DNA of 64,000 bases from Halosimplex salinum (GTDB lineage: Archaea > Halobacteriota > Halobacteria > Halobacteriales > Haloarculaceae): the NCBI RefSeq assembly GCF_003730195.1, contig NZ_QWGG01000003.1, positions 310,001 through 374,000 on the forward strand, given 5' to 3'. The first letter of the stretch is position 1. Each line of letters begins with the position of its first letter. Position numbers and translations under genes: made by a program. Positions 52,102 through 61,205 of this stretch are shown here, one piece after another. The notes under the pieces were generated by a model. It did no database searches. It was not told the DNA's origin and saw only the letters and a program-made list of their open reading frames with translations.

Positions 52102-53655
52102 ATGAGCGAGACAGACGGTCCGGGGAACGTCCTCTTCGTCGTCACGGACACGGTCCGGAAGAGCCACCTCTCGGTGTATGGCTACGACCGGCCGACGACG
52201 CCGAACCTGGAGGCGTTCGCCGACGACGCGCGGGTCTACGAACAGGCCGTCGCGCCGGCGCCCTGGACCCTGCCCGTCCACGCCTCGCTGTTCACGGGCC
52301 TCTACCCCACCCAGCACGGCGCCACGCAGGAGAACCCCTACCTGGAAGGCGCCACGACGCTCGCCGAGTCGCTCTCGGCGGCCGACTACGCCACCGCCTG
52401 CTACTCGTCGAACGCCTGGATCACTCCCTACACCAACCTCACGGACGGCTTCGACGACCAGGACAACTTCTTCCAGGTCATGCCCGGCGACTTCCTCTCG
52501 GGCCCGCTGGCGAAGCTCTGGAAGACGATGAACGACAACGAGACCCTCCGCTCCGTCGCGGACCGTCTCGTCGAACTCGGCAACACCGCCCACGAGTACT
52601 TCGCACAGGGCGGCGGCGGCGACTCCAAGACGCCCGAGATCGTCGACCGCGTCCGGGACTTCGTCGAGGCGAGCGAGGCCGACGGCGACGACTGGTTCAC
52701 GTTCGTCAACCTGATGGACGCCCACCTGCCGTACCACCCGCCCGACGAGTTCGCCGAGGAGTTCGCCCCCGGCGTCGACTCCACCGAGGTCTGCCAGAAC
52801 TCCAAGGAGTACAACTCCGGGGCCCGCGACATCGACGACGAGGAGTGGGAGGCAATCGAGGGCCTGTACGACGCCGAGATCGCACACATCGACCACCACC
52901 TCGGGCGCCTGTTCGACTGGCTGCAGGAGACCGACCGCTGGGAGGACACCCTCGTCGTCGTCTGCGCCGACCACGGCGAACTCCACGGCGAACACGACCT
53001 GTACGGCCACGAGTTCTGCATCTACGACCCGCTCGTGAACGTCCCGCTCATGGTCAAACACCCCGACCTCGACGCCGAGCGCGACGACGAGACGCAGGTC
53101 GAACTGCAGGACCTGTACCACACCGTCCTCGACCACGCCGGCGTCTCGGCCGCGGCGGGCGGGGAACCGTTCGACGCGGCGCGGTCGCTCCTGCGCGCCG
53201 ACTACCGGGAGTTCGCGGGCGTCGACGCGCCGACGGGCGCCGAGTCGCGCTTCGCCGCTCACGACGCGGGCGACCTCGACGACTACGCGTTCGTCGACTA
53301 CCACCGGCCGGTCGTCGAGCTCAACCAGCTGGAGAGCAAGGCCGCGGCGGCCGGGATCGAACTCGACACCGACTCGCGGTTCTACTCGCGCATGCGCTCG
53401 GCGCGGCGGGCGGACGGGAAGTACATCCGCAACGAGCGCATCCCGGACGAAGCCTACCGGATCGACACCGACCCGGACGAACTCGACGATGTGGCGGGCA
53501 CCGACGACGAGGTGGTCGCCGCGACCGAGGAGGCGCTGGTCACCTTCGAGTCCGAGATGGACGGCGAGTGGGACGACGTGACCGACGAGGACGTGCTCGA
53601 CGACATGGGTGACGAGGCGAAGGACCGCCTGTCGGACCTGGGATACATCGAGTAA
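52102..53655 (+). CDS. Sulfatase-like (alkaline phosphatase superfamily) enzyme with Thr at the nucleophile position
   Basis: The 517-residue protein begins LFVVTDTVRKSHLSVYGY (metal Asp16), then WTLPVHASLFTGLYPTQHG at about 55-73. The site where sulfatases have the C/S-x-P-x-R formylglycine motif reads T-L-P-V-H. Metal ligands continue in CADHGELHGEHDLYGHE (about 293-309). Thr nucleophiles occur in LtaS-like phosphoglycerol transferases, so phosphotransfer is possible. GTG 53658 of the next gene lies two bases after its stop. Confidence 0.82.
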   Translation: MSETDGPGNVLFVVTDTVRKSHLSVYGYDRPTTPNLEAFADDARVYEQAVAPAPWTLPVHASLFTGLYPTQHGATQENPYLEGATTLAESLSAADYATACYSSNAWITPYTNLTDGFDDQDNFFQVMPGDFLSGPLAKLWKTMNDNETLRSVADRLVELGNTAHEYFAQGGGGDSKTPEIVDRVRDFVEASEADGDDWFTFVNLMDAHLPYHPPDEFAEEFAPGVDSTEVCQNSKEYNSGARDIDDEEWEAIEGLYDAEIAHIDHHLGRLFDWLQETDRWEDTLVVVCADHGELHGEHDLYGHEFCIYDPLVNVPLMVKHPDLDAERDDETQVELQDLYHTVLDHAGVSAAAGGEPFDAARSLLRADYREFAGVDAPTGAESRFAAHDAGDLDDYAFVDYHRPVVELNQLESKAAAAGIELDTDSRFYSRMRSARRADGKYIRNERIPDEAYRIDTDPDELDDVAGTDDEVVAATEEALVTFESEMDGEWDDVTDEDVLDDMGDEAKDRLSDLGYIE

Positions 53656-53657
53656 TC

Positions 53658-54683
53658 GTGAGCCAGTCAGACGGGCGCGTCGACCTCCTCGACCGCCAGA
53701 CGGCCCTGAAGATCGTCGGCGGATTCGCCATCGCGCTCGTCGTCCTCGCGCTGATCGCCTACGGCATCGGACTCGACAAGATCCAGCGGGAGCTCGCCGA
53801 CGCCGACCTCCGGTGGCTGGCCGCGGGGTGTCTCTCGACGGCGATCGGCCTCGTCGCGTGGGCCAAGGCGTGGCAGGTCGTTCTCGGCGTCGTCGGCTAC
53901 CGCGTCCCCTTCCGAAAGCTCGTCGTCACCTACTACGCGGCGACGTTCGCCAACTACGTCACGCCGCTGGGACAGGCCGGCGGCGAGCCGTTCATCGCCT
54001 ACGTGCTCTCCCGTGACACGGAGGCCAGTTACGAGGACTCACTGGCCTCCGTCGTGACGGCCGACCTCCTCAATCTCCTGCCCTTCTTCACGTTCGCGGC
54101 CATCGGGACGGTCGTCCTGGTCGCACAGCAGACCCTCTCGAACAGAATCCGCGGCGTCGCCGGCATCCTCGTCGTCTTCGCCGTCGGCGCGCCCGTCGTG
54201 GCGGTGCTCGGCTGGCGCTCCCGACGGCGCCTCGGCGCGCTCGCGCTCCGTGTCGTCGCACCGGTCGCGAACCGGACGCGGTTCGTGACTCTCGACGGTA
54301 TCCGCGAGCGACTGCGCGAACTCAACACGGCCTTCGAGCGTATCGCCGCCGACCGGCGGGCGCTCGCCCACGCGCTCGCCTACTCCTTCGTCGGCTGGCT
54401 GTTCTTCGCGCTCCCCCTCTACTTCGCCGTACTGGCAGTCGGCCGGGAGATATCGCTCTTCCTCGTCTTCTTCATCGTCCCCGCGAGCACGCTCGCCGGG
54501 CTGACGCCATCGCCCGGCGGTCTCGCAGGCGTGGAGGCGGCGCTCGCCGGCCTGCTCGGGACGCTCGGCGGGTTCACGTTCGCGACGGGGCTCTCCATCG
54601 CCATCGTCTACCGGCTGGCGAGCTACGTGTTCGCCGTGCTGGTCGGCGGCGTCGCGGCGCTGTACGTCCTCTCCCGGTCCTGA
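53658..54683 (+). CDS. Lysylphosphatidylglycerol synthase TM-domain / UPF0104 flippase-like protein
   Basis: The 341-residue protein has about eight transmembrane segments. The typical UPF0104 motif is ANYVTPLGQAGGEPFIAYVL near 95, and the end carries GGLAGVEAALAGLLG near 290. Such proteins are flippase or lipid-modification partners. The start is GTG 53658, just after the sulfatase-like stop, so the two genes are coupled; together they suggest surface lipid or glycan modification. Confidence 0.85.
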   Translation: MSQSDGRVDLLDRQTALKIVGGFAIALVVLALIAYGIGLDKIQRELADADLRWLAAGCLSTAIGLVAWAKAWQVVLGVVGYRVPFRKLVVTYYAATFANYVTPLGQAGGEPFIAYVLSRDTEASYEDSLASVVTADLLNLLPFFTFAAIGTVVLVAQQTLSNRIRGVAGILVVFAVGAPVVAVLGWRSRRRLGALALRVVAPVANRTRFVTLDGIRERLRELNTAFERIAADRRALAHALAYSFVGWLFFALPLYFAVLAVGREISLFLVFFIVPASTLAGLTPSPGGLAGVEAALAGLLGTLGGFTFATGLSIAIVYRLASYVFAVLVGGVAALYVLSRS

Positions 54684-54761
54684 TCGGGGCGCGCTCGCGG
54701 CGAGATCAGCCCGGCGCGACGGTACCACTATCTACCACGTCCACGAACCACGCAACCAGAG

Positions 54762-56111
54762 ATGGCGACAGACCGGGAGTCGGTCGGCGTCCTCGACCCG
54801 TTTCGGCGATTGCTCTCGCTCGAACGCGACGTGCTCGTGCTCTCGGCGGCGATGTTCGCGTTCAGCCTCGGCTTCCAGATGACCAGCCGGTTCCTCCCGG
54901 AGTACATGGTCGCGCTCGGCGCCTCCGGGTTCGTCGTCGGGCTGTTCGGGACCGTCGGGAACATCATCTCCGCCGTCTACCCCTATCCCGGCGGCGCGGT
55001 GTCGGACCGCATCGGCTCGCGGTACGCGCTGACGGTGTTCGGCCTGCTCTCGACGGTCGGCTTCGGCTTCTGGCTCGTCGCCCCGGGCATCGGAACGGTG
55101 TCGGTCGGCGGCGTCACGCTCGCGCCGTGGCTCTGGATCTTCGTCGGCCTCTTCCTCGCCCAAGCGTGGAAGTCGTTCGGCCTCGGCGCCTCCTTCGCCG
55201 TCGTCAAGCAGGCGACCGACCCCTCGAAGCTCGCCGCGGGGTTCGCCAGCACGGAGACCTTTCGGCGAACTGCCTTCCTCGTCGGCCCCGTGATGGCCGC
55301 CGTCCTGATCGGCCTCCATCCCGACTTCACCGTGAGTTTCCAGTACGTCCTCGCGGTCGCCGTCGTGTTCGGGGTCGTCGGCACCGTCGTCCAGCACCTC
55401 CTCTACGACGCCAGTTCGGACACCATCGGCGACAGCTTCGAGGGCGTCGACCAGATCGCCAGCGACCTCCGGGAGATGCCCGAGGAACTCCGACCGCTGC
55501 TGGTCGGCGACACGCTCGTCCGCTTCGCCAACGGCATGGTGTACGTGTTCTTCGTCCTCGTGATCACCCAGATATTCCAGGTCGGACTGGAGACCACGGT
55601 GGCGCTCGGCGGGGCCTCCTACGCCGTCGACCTCTCGCCCGAGGCCTTCTTCGGGTACCTCCTCGGCGTGGAGATGCTCGTCGCGCTCCTCGTGATGGCC
55701 CCGGCGGCGAAGGTCGCGGAGCGAGTGGGACTGAAGCCCGTCGTCGCGCTCGGGTTCGCCGTCTACGCGGTCTTCCCGCTCGTGCTGATCTTCGGCCCGG
55801 AGTACGCGGCACCGTACCTCTCGCCCGCCGCGGTCATGATCGTCGTGTTCGCCTTCTCCGGCCTGCGCTTCGCGGGCCTGCCGTCGCACAAGGCCCTGAT
55901 CGTCGGTCCGGCGGAACAGGGCGCCGGCGGGCGCGTCACCGGGACGTACTACCTGCTCCGGAACACCATCGTCATCCCGAGCGCCGCGCTGGGCGGGTAT
56001 CTCTGGGACTTCGTCAGCCCCGAACTGGCCTTCACCGTCGCGGCCGTTATCGGGCTCGTCGGAACCGGGTACTTCCTCGTGTTCGGCGAGGAGTTCGAGG
56101 CCTACGCCTGA
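54762..56111 (+). CDS. MFS transporter
   Basis: The 449-residue protein has 12 predicted transmembrane segments in two halves with a soluble loop at about 215-245. The first half carries the MFS motif A region YPYPGGAVSDRIGSRYAL near 73. The substrate is not identifiable. ATG 54762 follows a CTATCTACC box by about 28 bases, so the gene has its own promoter; it is not in the sulfatase-like operon. It is convergent with the RNA ligase partner. Confidence 0.85.
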   Translation: MATDRESVGVLDPFRRLLSLERDVLVLSAAMFAFSLGFQMTSRFLPEYMVALGASGFVVGLFGTVGNIISAVYPYPGGAVSDRIGSRYALTVFGLLSTVGFGFWLVAPGIGTVSVGGVTLAPWLWIFVGLFLAQAWKSFGLGASFAVVKQATDPSKLAAGFASTETFRRTAFLVGPVMAAVLIGLHPDFTVSFQYVLAVAVVFGVVGTVVQHLLYDASSDTIGDSFEGVDQIASDLREMPEELRPLLVGDTLVRFANGMVYVFFVLVITQIFQVGLETTVALGGASYAVDLSPEAFFGYLLGVEMLVALLVMAPAAKVAERVGLKPVVALGFAVYAVFPLVLIFGPEYAAPYLSPAAVMIVVFAFSGLRFAGLPSHKALIVGPAEQGAGGRVTGTYYLLRNTIVIPSAALGGYLWDFVSPELAFTVAAVIGLVGTGYFLVFGEEFEAYA

Positions 56112-56171
56112 GCGGTCGGGTGGTCGGCGGTCTGGTGGCCGAGCGGACCGACAGACGCTGCGCCGGCGGGC

Positions 56172-56843
56172 CTACATCTCGACGTAGTCCTCGTGCCCGC
56201 TGGCGACCAGATACTCCCGGAGCAGCGCGGGGAAGTTCCGCCCCTGCAGGTACCGGAGGCCGAAGTCGTCGGCCCAGCCGACGATCCCCTGGTCCTCGGT
56301 GACGACGCCGGCGTCGAGCTCGCGAGCGAGGATGAGCAGGTCGAAGTCCTCGCGGGAGTCGAGCACGCCCTGCCGGAGCGCCCGGCGGTACTGGTCGCGC
56401 AGGTCGGAGATGACGCGGTCGACCTCGGTCATGTGGTCGTGGTTCTCGACGGTGTCGCTCGAGGACTGCTCGGCCTCGCGGACGGCCTTCTCGGCGACGC
56501 GCAGCCCCCGGTTCACGCGGTCGGACATCTCGTCGACGAACTCGTAGACGACGTGGGCGGGGATCGTCACCTCGTAGCGCGCGGGCGCTTTCGTGATGAC
56601 CCACGTGTCGAGCTTCGCGAAGATCTCCTCGTCCACGTCGCGCTCGGCGAGCATCTGGGTGAGTTCGTCGTCGATCGCGGGCGGGATGTAACAGGAGATG
56701 TTCAGCGTCAGCTTCGCGTCCGCGATCAGGGTCAGCAGTTCGAGGCAGGCGTCCTCCAGGTCCTGGCCCTCCTCGCGGATCTCCGGTGTGATGAACACCG
56801 ACGTGTCGAGCACGAACCGCTGTTTGAGCGGCGAGTCCGCCAT
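56172..56843 (-). CDS. RNA ligase partner protein (UPF0278, PIN domain)
   Basis: The 223-residue protein belongs to the family annotated as RNA ligase partner. PIN-like acidic motifs are [14 protein letters not shown] at 9-22, and [22 protein letters not shown] near 165-186. Members are PIN nuclease-type proteins genetically paired with an RNA ligase. The ligase gene is divergent from it, about 460 bases upstream. An AAATTATTG box lies about 27 bases ahead of ATG 56843. Confidence 0.88.
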   Translation of the reverse strand: MADSPLKQRFVLDTSVFITPEIREEGQDLEDACLELLTLIADAKLTLNISCYIPPAIDDELTQMLAERDVDEEIFAKLDTWVITKAPARYEVTIPAHVVYEFVDEMSDRVNRGLRVAEKAVREAEQSSSDTVENHDHMTEVDRVISDLRDQYRRALRQGVLDSREDFDLLILARELDAGVVTEDQGIVGWADDFGLRYLQGRNFPALLREYLVASGHEDYVEM

Positions 56844-57307
56844 TGTCGGGTACTACGCGTCGAGTCCTCAATAATTTCGGGGCCGATATCTGGTGTTCGG
56901 TCCGATCTGCGAGTTGAGTGGTTGTTTCTGTGTAGTGAGTCGTGAATAGAAGTCGGATTGGAGTGACTGCAGAAGACGAAGAGAGTTGAAAGCCCTCGCC
57001 CCGCTCGCGGTCGCTGAGCGGGATATCCTCGCTCCGGTCGGATAGTGCCCGCTCAGCGACTCCGCTCCCTCCGGTCGCCGCGACCGAGCCTCGCCCTTTC
57101 AGTCCGCCAGGAACTGCATCGCACGGTACCGCGCCACATACCTCCCCAGCCGATTGCGGTGCTCACTTCGTTGCGCTCCTCATCCCTCGCACGGTGCTGT
57201 CGCGAGATAGAACTCGCGACAGCGCGCGCCACCGCGACTGGTCACTTTGTGGGCTGTCCCGAGCACCCGCCGCGGAGTCTAAGCACGTGGCGCTCGAACG
57301 ATAGGTC
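56844..57307. other. 464-base gene-free region between the RNA ligase partner and RNA ligase genes
   Basis: Bases 56865-56876 (AAATTATTGAG on the minus strand) are the partner promoter, and GAGTCTAAG (about 57275-57283) is the ligase promoter. Between them lies the palindromic element 56986-57102. It is followed by a perfect hairpin GCTGTCGCGAG...CTCGCGACAGC at 57196-57223 with an ATAGAA loop. No ORF is convincing. Confidence 0.8.
56986..57102. repeat. TGAAAG...CTTTCA-bounded near-palindromic element, copy 2
   Basis: The element opens with TTGAAAG (56986-56992) and closes with CTTTCAG (about 57096-57102). Perfect 13-base inner arms GTCGCTGAGCGGG (57010-57022) and CCCGCTCAGCGAC (57048-57060) flank a loop with GATATCC and GCTCCGG motifs. 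The end sequences match those of copy 1 at 51859-51961. Confidence 0.75.
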
Positions 57308-58435
57308 ATGGGCCGAGACTGGGCGGCGGTGTTCGGCGTCGCCGACACGGACCACCTGTTCGAGCACTTCCAGTCCGAGCGCTACCGCGGGCGCGAGTAC
57401 CGCTACCTGCCGGACGCGCGCCACGGCGTCGAACGTGGGACTGCCATCCTCGGCGACGCCGTCGTCCGCGGGTTCCCCTCCATCCCGCGCACGCTCGTCC
57501 TCGATCCGGGGATCCCCGAGTACTTCGACGGGCCCGTCGCGGTCGAGGAGAAACTGAACGGCTACAACGTGCGCGTCGCCGACGTGAACGCGGGCCACTG
57601 GGAGGAGTTCGGCCCGCTGGCGTTCACCCGGAGCGGCCACGTCTGTCGCTACACGACCGAGACCGTCCGCGATCAGTGTCCGCTGGACGACTTCTTCGCC
57701 GACCACCCGGACCTGCAGGTGTGCGCCGAGGTCGTCGGCCCGGAGAACCCCTACACGACCCACGACTACGACGAGGTCGAGTCGGTCGCCGTCCGCGTCT
57801 TCGACCTGCGCGACCGGGAGACGGGCGACCCGCTCCCGGTGGCCGAACGGCGCGACCTCTGCGAGGCGTACGGCTTCGAACAGGTCCGGTCGTTCGGCGT
57901 CCACGACCCCGATGCGGCCGTCGACGCGGTGGGCGACGCCATCGACGAACTCGACGAGCAAGGGCGGGAGGGTGTCGTCCTCACCGCGGCCGACGGGCGC
58001 CGACGGCTCAAGTACACCACCTCCGCGATCCACCGCTCGGACCTCGAACACGCGTTCGCGCTCCCGTTCGACTACGGTCGCGACTTCCTCTTCTCGCGGG
58101 TGATCCGTGAGGTGTTTCAGGCGGTCGAGCGCGACGAGCGCGACGAGGTCGTCCGCGAGCGCGCACGGAATCTCGGCGAGTCGATCCTCCTGCCCGCGGT
58201 CGAGACGGTCCGGGCCGTCGACCGGGGCGAACCCGTCGGTGACGAGCACGTCGTCCGCGGCGACCCCGAGGTCCTCGACCGCTTGCTCGACCAGTTCCGC
58301 GACCGGGGTCTCGAACTCGACGTGCGCGCGGACCGCCGCGACGGCGACGAGCGCGTCGTCGAGTTCGTCAAACTCGCCAGAGCCACCCGCGACAAGACGG
58401 AGTTCTACCTCGAGGGCGGAACGATCGACGAGTGA
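57308..58435 (+). CDS. ATP-dependent RNA ligase (archaeal Rnl3 type)
   Basis: The 375-residue ligase has the adenylated lysine in motif I, VEEKLNGYNVR with Lys82, then motif IIIa-like ESVAVRVFDLRD near 158, motif IV EGVVLTAADG near 222 and motif V RRLKYTTSAIHR near 232. A C-terminal helical domain (about 245-375) completes the length typical of the dimeric archaeal enzyme. It seals RNA ends; archaeal members have been linked to circular RNA formation. It pairs divergently with the RNA ligase partner gene. Confidence 0.9.
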   Translation: MGRDWAAVFGVADTDHLFEHFQSERYRGREYRYLPDARHGVERGTAILGDAVVRGFPSIPRTLVLDPGIPEYFDGPVAVEEKLNGYNVRVADVNAGHWEEFGPLAFTRSGHVCRYTTETVRDQCPLDDFFADHPDLQVCAEVVGPENPYTTHDYDEVESVAVRVFDLRDRETGDPLPVAERRDLCEAYGFEQVRSFGVHDPDAAVDAVGDAIDELDEQGREGVVLTAADGRRRLKYTTSAIHRSDLEHAFALPFDYGRDFLFSRVIREVFQAVERDERDEVVRERARNLGESILLPAVETVRAVDRGEPVGDEHVVRGDPEVLDRLLDQFRDRGLELDVRADRRDGDERVVEFVKLARATRDKTEFYLEGGTIDE

Positions 58436-58468
58436 CGGCGTGGCTGGCGGACCGGTCCGCCAGCCGGC

Positions 58469-58624
58469 TCACCGACGCTGGAACAGCGGTGTGATCTCGG
58501 CCTCGTGACAGGACTGGCAGACGAATCTATCGCGGATCCCCTCCTCGTCCTGCGGGTTGACTAGCAGGTGGACGGTCGCATCGAACGGGACTCGCTCGCC
58601 ACAGATGCCGCACTGTTCGGTCAC
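58469..58624 (-). CDS. Small zinc-finger protein, about 51 residues
   Basis: The frame from GTG 58624 (VTEQCGICGERVPFDA) to the stop at 58469 has CGIC near 5-8 and CQSC near 41-44, a double-CxxC zinc site, and an acidic middle. A longer frame to a TTG at 58654 is less likely. It is convergent with the RNA ligase gene. Such minimal zinc proteins are common in haloarchaea. Confidence 0.65.
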   Translation of the reverse strand: MTEQCGICGERVPFDATVHLLVNPQDEEGIRDRFVCQSCHEAEITPLFQRR

Positions 58625-58715
58625 GGTCTCCCCCTGCGTGCGATACGGTCCCAATCAGCAAAGGTGTGTGGGTCGGTCGGACGACCCTCGAAGATCGGAG
58701 TCGCTGTCGTCGGGG

Positions 58716-60572
58716 TCAGTCGGCCGCGACGGCGTCGTCGAGCTCCTGAGCGTTGGCGAGGACGTCCTCGACCGAATCGCCCGTCGGCTCGTTGTTGAGG
58801 AGGACGTCGATGGGCAGGGTCGGCGCCCCGTCGACGAGGTTCTCCATGATGACGAGTCGCTCGCGAGCGCGGGACATCCCGACGTAGAACACCCGGCGCT
58901 CGTTGTCCGTGAGGGTCGGAACCGGCGAGGTGTGTTTGGTGAACTCCTCGTCGCCGGGCACGTCGCGGTTGGACTGGTCGACGGTCGCGGCCATCTGCTC
59001 GACGACCTTCTCCGTCAGGTCCGTCGCGACGAACACGTGGTCGGCCTCACGACCCTTCGCGCTGTGGATGGTGCCCACGCGGACGCGGTCGGTCTGCATC
59101 CCCGCGTACTCGCCGCCGAAGTACGCCTCGACGCTCCGTTCCTGGAAGTTCGTCACCTTCCGGAGCATGTCCGCGGCCGCCCGCGGGTCCGGGACGAACG
59201 GCGCGAAGTCGCGGATCGTCTCGGGGTCGACCGAGAGCTCTTCGAGGTCCTCGACGTCCGACGCCTCCTCCATCTCGTCGAGTTCGTCGAACAGGTCGTC
59301 GCGCTCGCTCGTCCCGAAGGCCGAGTCGGCGAGCATGTCCGCGAGTCGACGGGCCTCCAGCCCGGTGACGGCTTCCTCTTCGTCGAGTTTCTCGATGGCG
59401 CGGACGTACTGGGTCAGCCGGTCGGTCCACATCCGCTGGTCGGTCAGGCAGGTGAACGGGATCCCCTCGTCGATGAACTCGTCGATGAACTGGAACATCT
59501 GGTAGCGCGCGCGGAAGAGGATCATCGCGGTGCCCTCCTCGTCCTGTTCGATCGTCGTGCGGACGTTCCGGACGAGGTCGATCATCGTCGGGTTCTGGAC
59601 GCCCTCGACGCGACCGCCCTCCTTGCGCGGGTTGAGGTCCTTCTCCTGGCGCTTCTCGATGTGGCTGACCTCCTTGTTGACGACGTTGAGGATCCGGGAG
59701 GGGAGCCGGTAGGAGTTGGGCAGGATGTTGTCGTCGGTGACGTCCTCCTCCAGGAGCAGGTCGGGGTCGGCGCCCTGCCAGGCGTACACGACCTGGTCGT
59801 CGTCGCCGGCGATGAGCACCGTCTCCATGTGCGGACGCCACTCGCGGTATACGTCGTACTGCAGCGTCGTGATGTCCTGGAACTCGTCGATGACGAGGTA
59901 GTCGACGCTGGGCATGAGCGAGCGCTGGGCGACGCGTTCGAGCATGTCGGCGAAGCCGACCACGTCGTGTTCGCCCTTGTACTGGCGCCACGCGCGGATC
60001 GTCTCGGGGACGCTGATCCGGTCGTCGTCGCTCGGCCACGTCGGCGTGTACTTGTTGCCCGTCTGGGCGTTCTCGTCGATGTCCGGCGGGAGCCGGATGA
60101 CTTCGTCGTCCCACTTGAACGGGACGTCGTACCAGTCGGCCACGTCCCTGCGGGTCCGCTGGAGCCACTGGCTCGTGGCGATGATCTTGTTCCCGATGGT
60201 CGTCGACCGGGCCGAGCGGCGTCGCGAGCCCTCGTACTCGTCCTCGTAGTCGATGCCGAACTCGTCGCAGAACTCCTCCTTGTCGGACTCGCCCACGACG
60301 TCCCCCCGCGAGAGGTTGAGCAGTTCGTAGGCTTTCGCGTGCATCGTGCAGACGTTCCCCTTGAGCGCCCGCGGCGACTCCCCCAGTCGCTCCGCGAGGC
60401 GTTCACGGATCTCCGCGGCGGCCGCACGCGTGTAGGACACCACGAGCACGTCACGGAACTCCACGTCGTCGTTCTCTTCGAGCAGGGTCTCGACCCTGTC
60501 GAGCAGTGCCGTCGTCTTCCCGCTCCCGGGACCACCGAACAGGCGCGTCACCTGGGTGGACGGTTCAGTCAT
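58716..60572 (-). CDS. UvrD/REP-type superfamily 1 helicase
   Basis: The 618-residue helicase has all SF1 motifs: Walker A GGPGSGKTT near 14, Ia SYTRAAAAEIRERL near 47, II VIDEFQDI near 225, III AGDDDQVVYAWQG near 250, V VGTIHSAKGREADHV near 500 and VI FYVGMSRARERLV near 570. It is a 3'-5' DNA helicase type used in repair or replication restart. ATG 60572 follows a CCCTTATGGG box by 25-34 bases, so the start is well supported. Confidence 0.92.
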   Translation of the reverse strand: MTEPSTQVTRLFGGPGSGKTTALLDRVETLLEENDDVEFRDVLVVSYTRAAAAEIRERLAERLGESPRALKGNVCTMHAKAYELLNLSRGDVVGESDKEEFCDEFGIDYEDEYEGSRRRSARSTTIGNKIIATSQWLQRTRRDVADWYDVPFKWDDEVIRLPPDIDENAQTGNKYTPTWPSDDDRISVPETIRAWRQYKGEHDVVGFADMLERVAQRSLMPSVDYLVIDEFQDITTLQYDVYREWRPHMETVLIAGDDDQVVYAWQGADPDLLLEEDVTDDNILPNSYRLPSRILNVVNKEVSHIEKRQEKDLNPRKEGGRVEGVQNPTMIDLVRNVRTTIEQDEEGTAMILFRARYQMFQFIDEFIDEGIPFTCLTDQRMWTDRLTQYVRAIEKLDEEEAVTGLEARRLADMLADSAFGTSERDDLFDELDEMEEASDVEDLEELSVDPETIRDFAPFVPDPRAAADMLRKVTNFQERSVEAYFGGEYAGMQTDRVRVGTIHSAKGREADHVFVATDLTEKVVEQMAATVDQSNRDVPGDEEFTKHTSPVPTLTDNERRVFYVGMSRARERLVIMENLVDGAPTLPIDVLLNNEPTGDSVEDVLANAQELDDAVAAD

Positions 60573-60647
60573 TGGACCACTAGTGAGGCTACACACCCAT
60601 AAGGGAAGCGACTCGCGTTCAACTCGACGCTCCCGCGTCCCGCCCAC

Positions 60648-60709
60648 GCCGTCTGACGGTCGCCACGGCGCGCGTTCCGCTTCGCCGTCCGACGGTCGCC
60701 ACGGCGCGC
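60648..60709. repeat. Direct 26-bp repeat, 36 bases apart
   Basis: GCCGTCTGACGGTCGCCACG followed by GCGCGC occurs at 60648-60673 and, with one base changed, at 60684-60709. The repeats lie in the 223-base stretch between the helicase start and the next minus-strand gene. Each copy contains a short self-complementary GCCGTC...GACGG. Confidence 0.85.
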
Positions 60710-60795
60710 CCTGCCCATGCCTCCCGGATCGAGGTGTCGGTCCAGAACGTCTCGTCTCGGTCGAGTCTCGACCCTCGCGAACGCTACGCGTTCGC

Positions 60796-61095
60796 TCAGT
60801 CCCTGTACAGCGAGATGTACAGCATCGTGAAGCCGATGATGAACGGGATCGACTCCGTCATCTGGAAGAACAACCGGACGACTTCGGTCGCCTCGCGAGC
60901 GCCGATCTGGGCGATCACGGTACTCGCGACGCCCATGCTGATGAACGCGAAGCCCATGAACGCGTACTGCAGGCGGTCCGAGGGGCGCTGGCGATACGCC
61001 TGGAAGCTGATCAGGGTGATCCCGAGCGACAGCCCGAACACTGCCAGCCGCATCAGCGCCAGTAGTCCGCGCATGATCGCTGCGACGTCCACCAT
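60796..61095 (-). CDS. DUF7521-like small membrane protein
   Basis: The 99-residue protein has three hydrophobic segments (LLALMRLAVFGLSLGITLI near 11, LQYAFMGFAFISMGVASTV near 42, IPFIIGFTMLYISLY at the end). It resembles the haloarchaeal DUF7521 family, which is found next to a HTH regulator, as here. It has its own strong promoter at 61119-61132. The function is unknown. Confidence 0.78.
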   Translation of the reverse strand: MVDVAAIMRGLLALMRLAVFGLSLGITLISFQAYRQRPSDRLQYAFMGFAFISMGVASTVIAQIGAREATEVVRLFFQMTESIPFIIGFTMLYISLYRD

Positions 61096-61118
61096 CGTGT
61101 CGTCTGTCGACAGGATAG

Positions 61119-61132
61119 TCTGGTTTATAATT
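61119..61132 (-). promoter_or_regulatory. BRE/TATA promoter of the DUF7521-like gene
   Basis: Read on the minus strand this is CGAAATTATAAACC: a purine BRE and a TATA box, centred 27 bases before ATG 61095. It is one of the clearest TATA boxes in the window and gives a leaderless start. Confidence 0.8.
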
Positions 61133-61205
61133 TCGCCGGTCCAGTCCGGGGACGACGCGGTCGTGCCGTCGCTCGCCCCGGGCGGTCACCGGACCCGCTG
61201 GCGAC

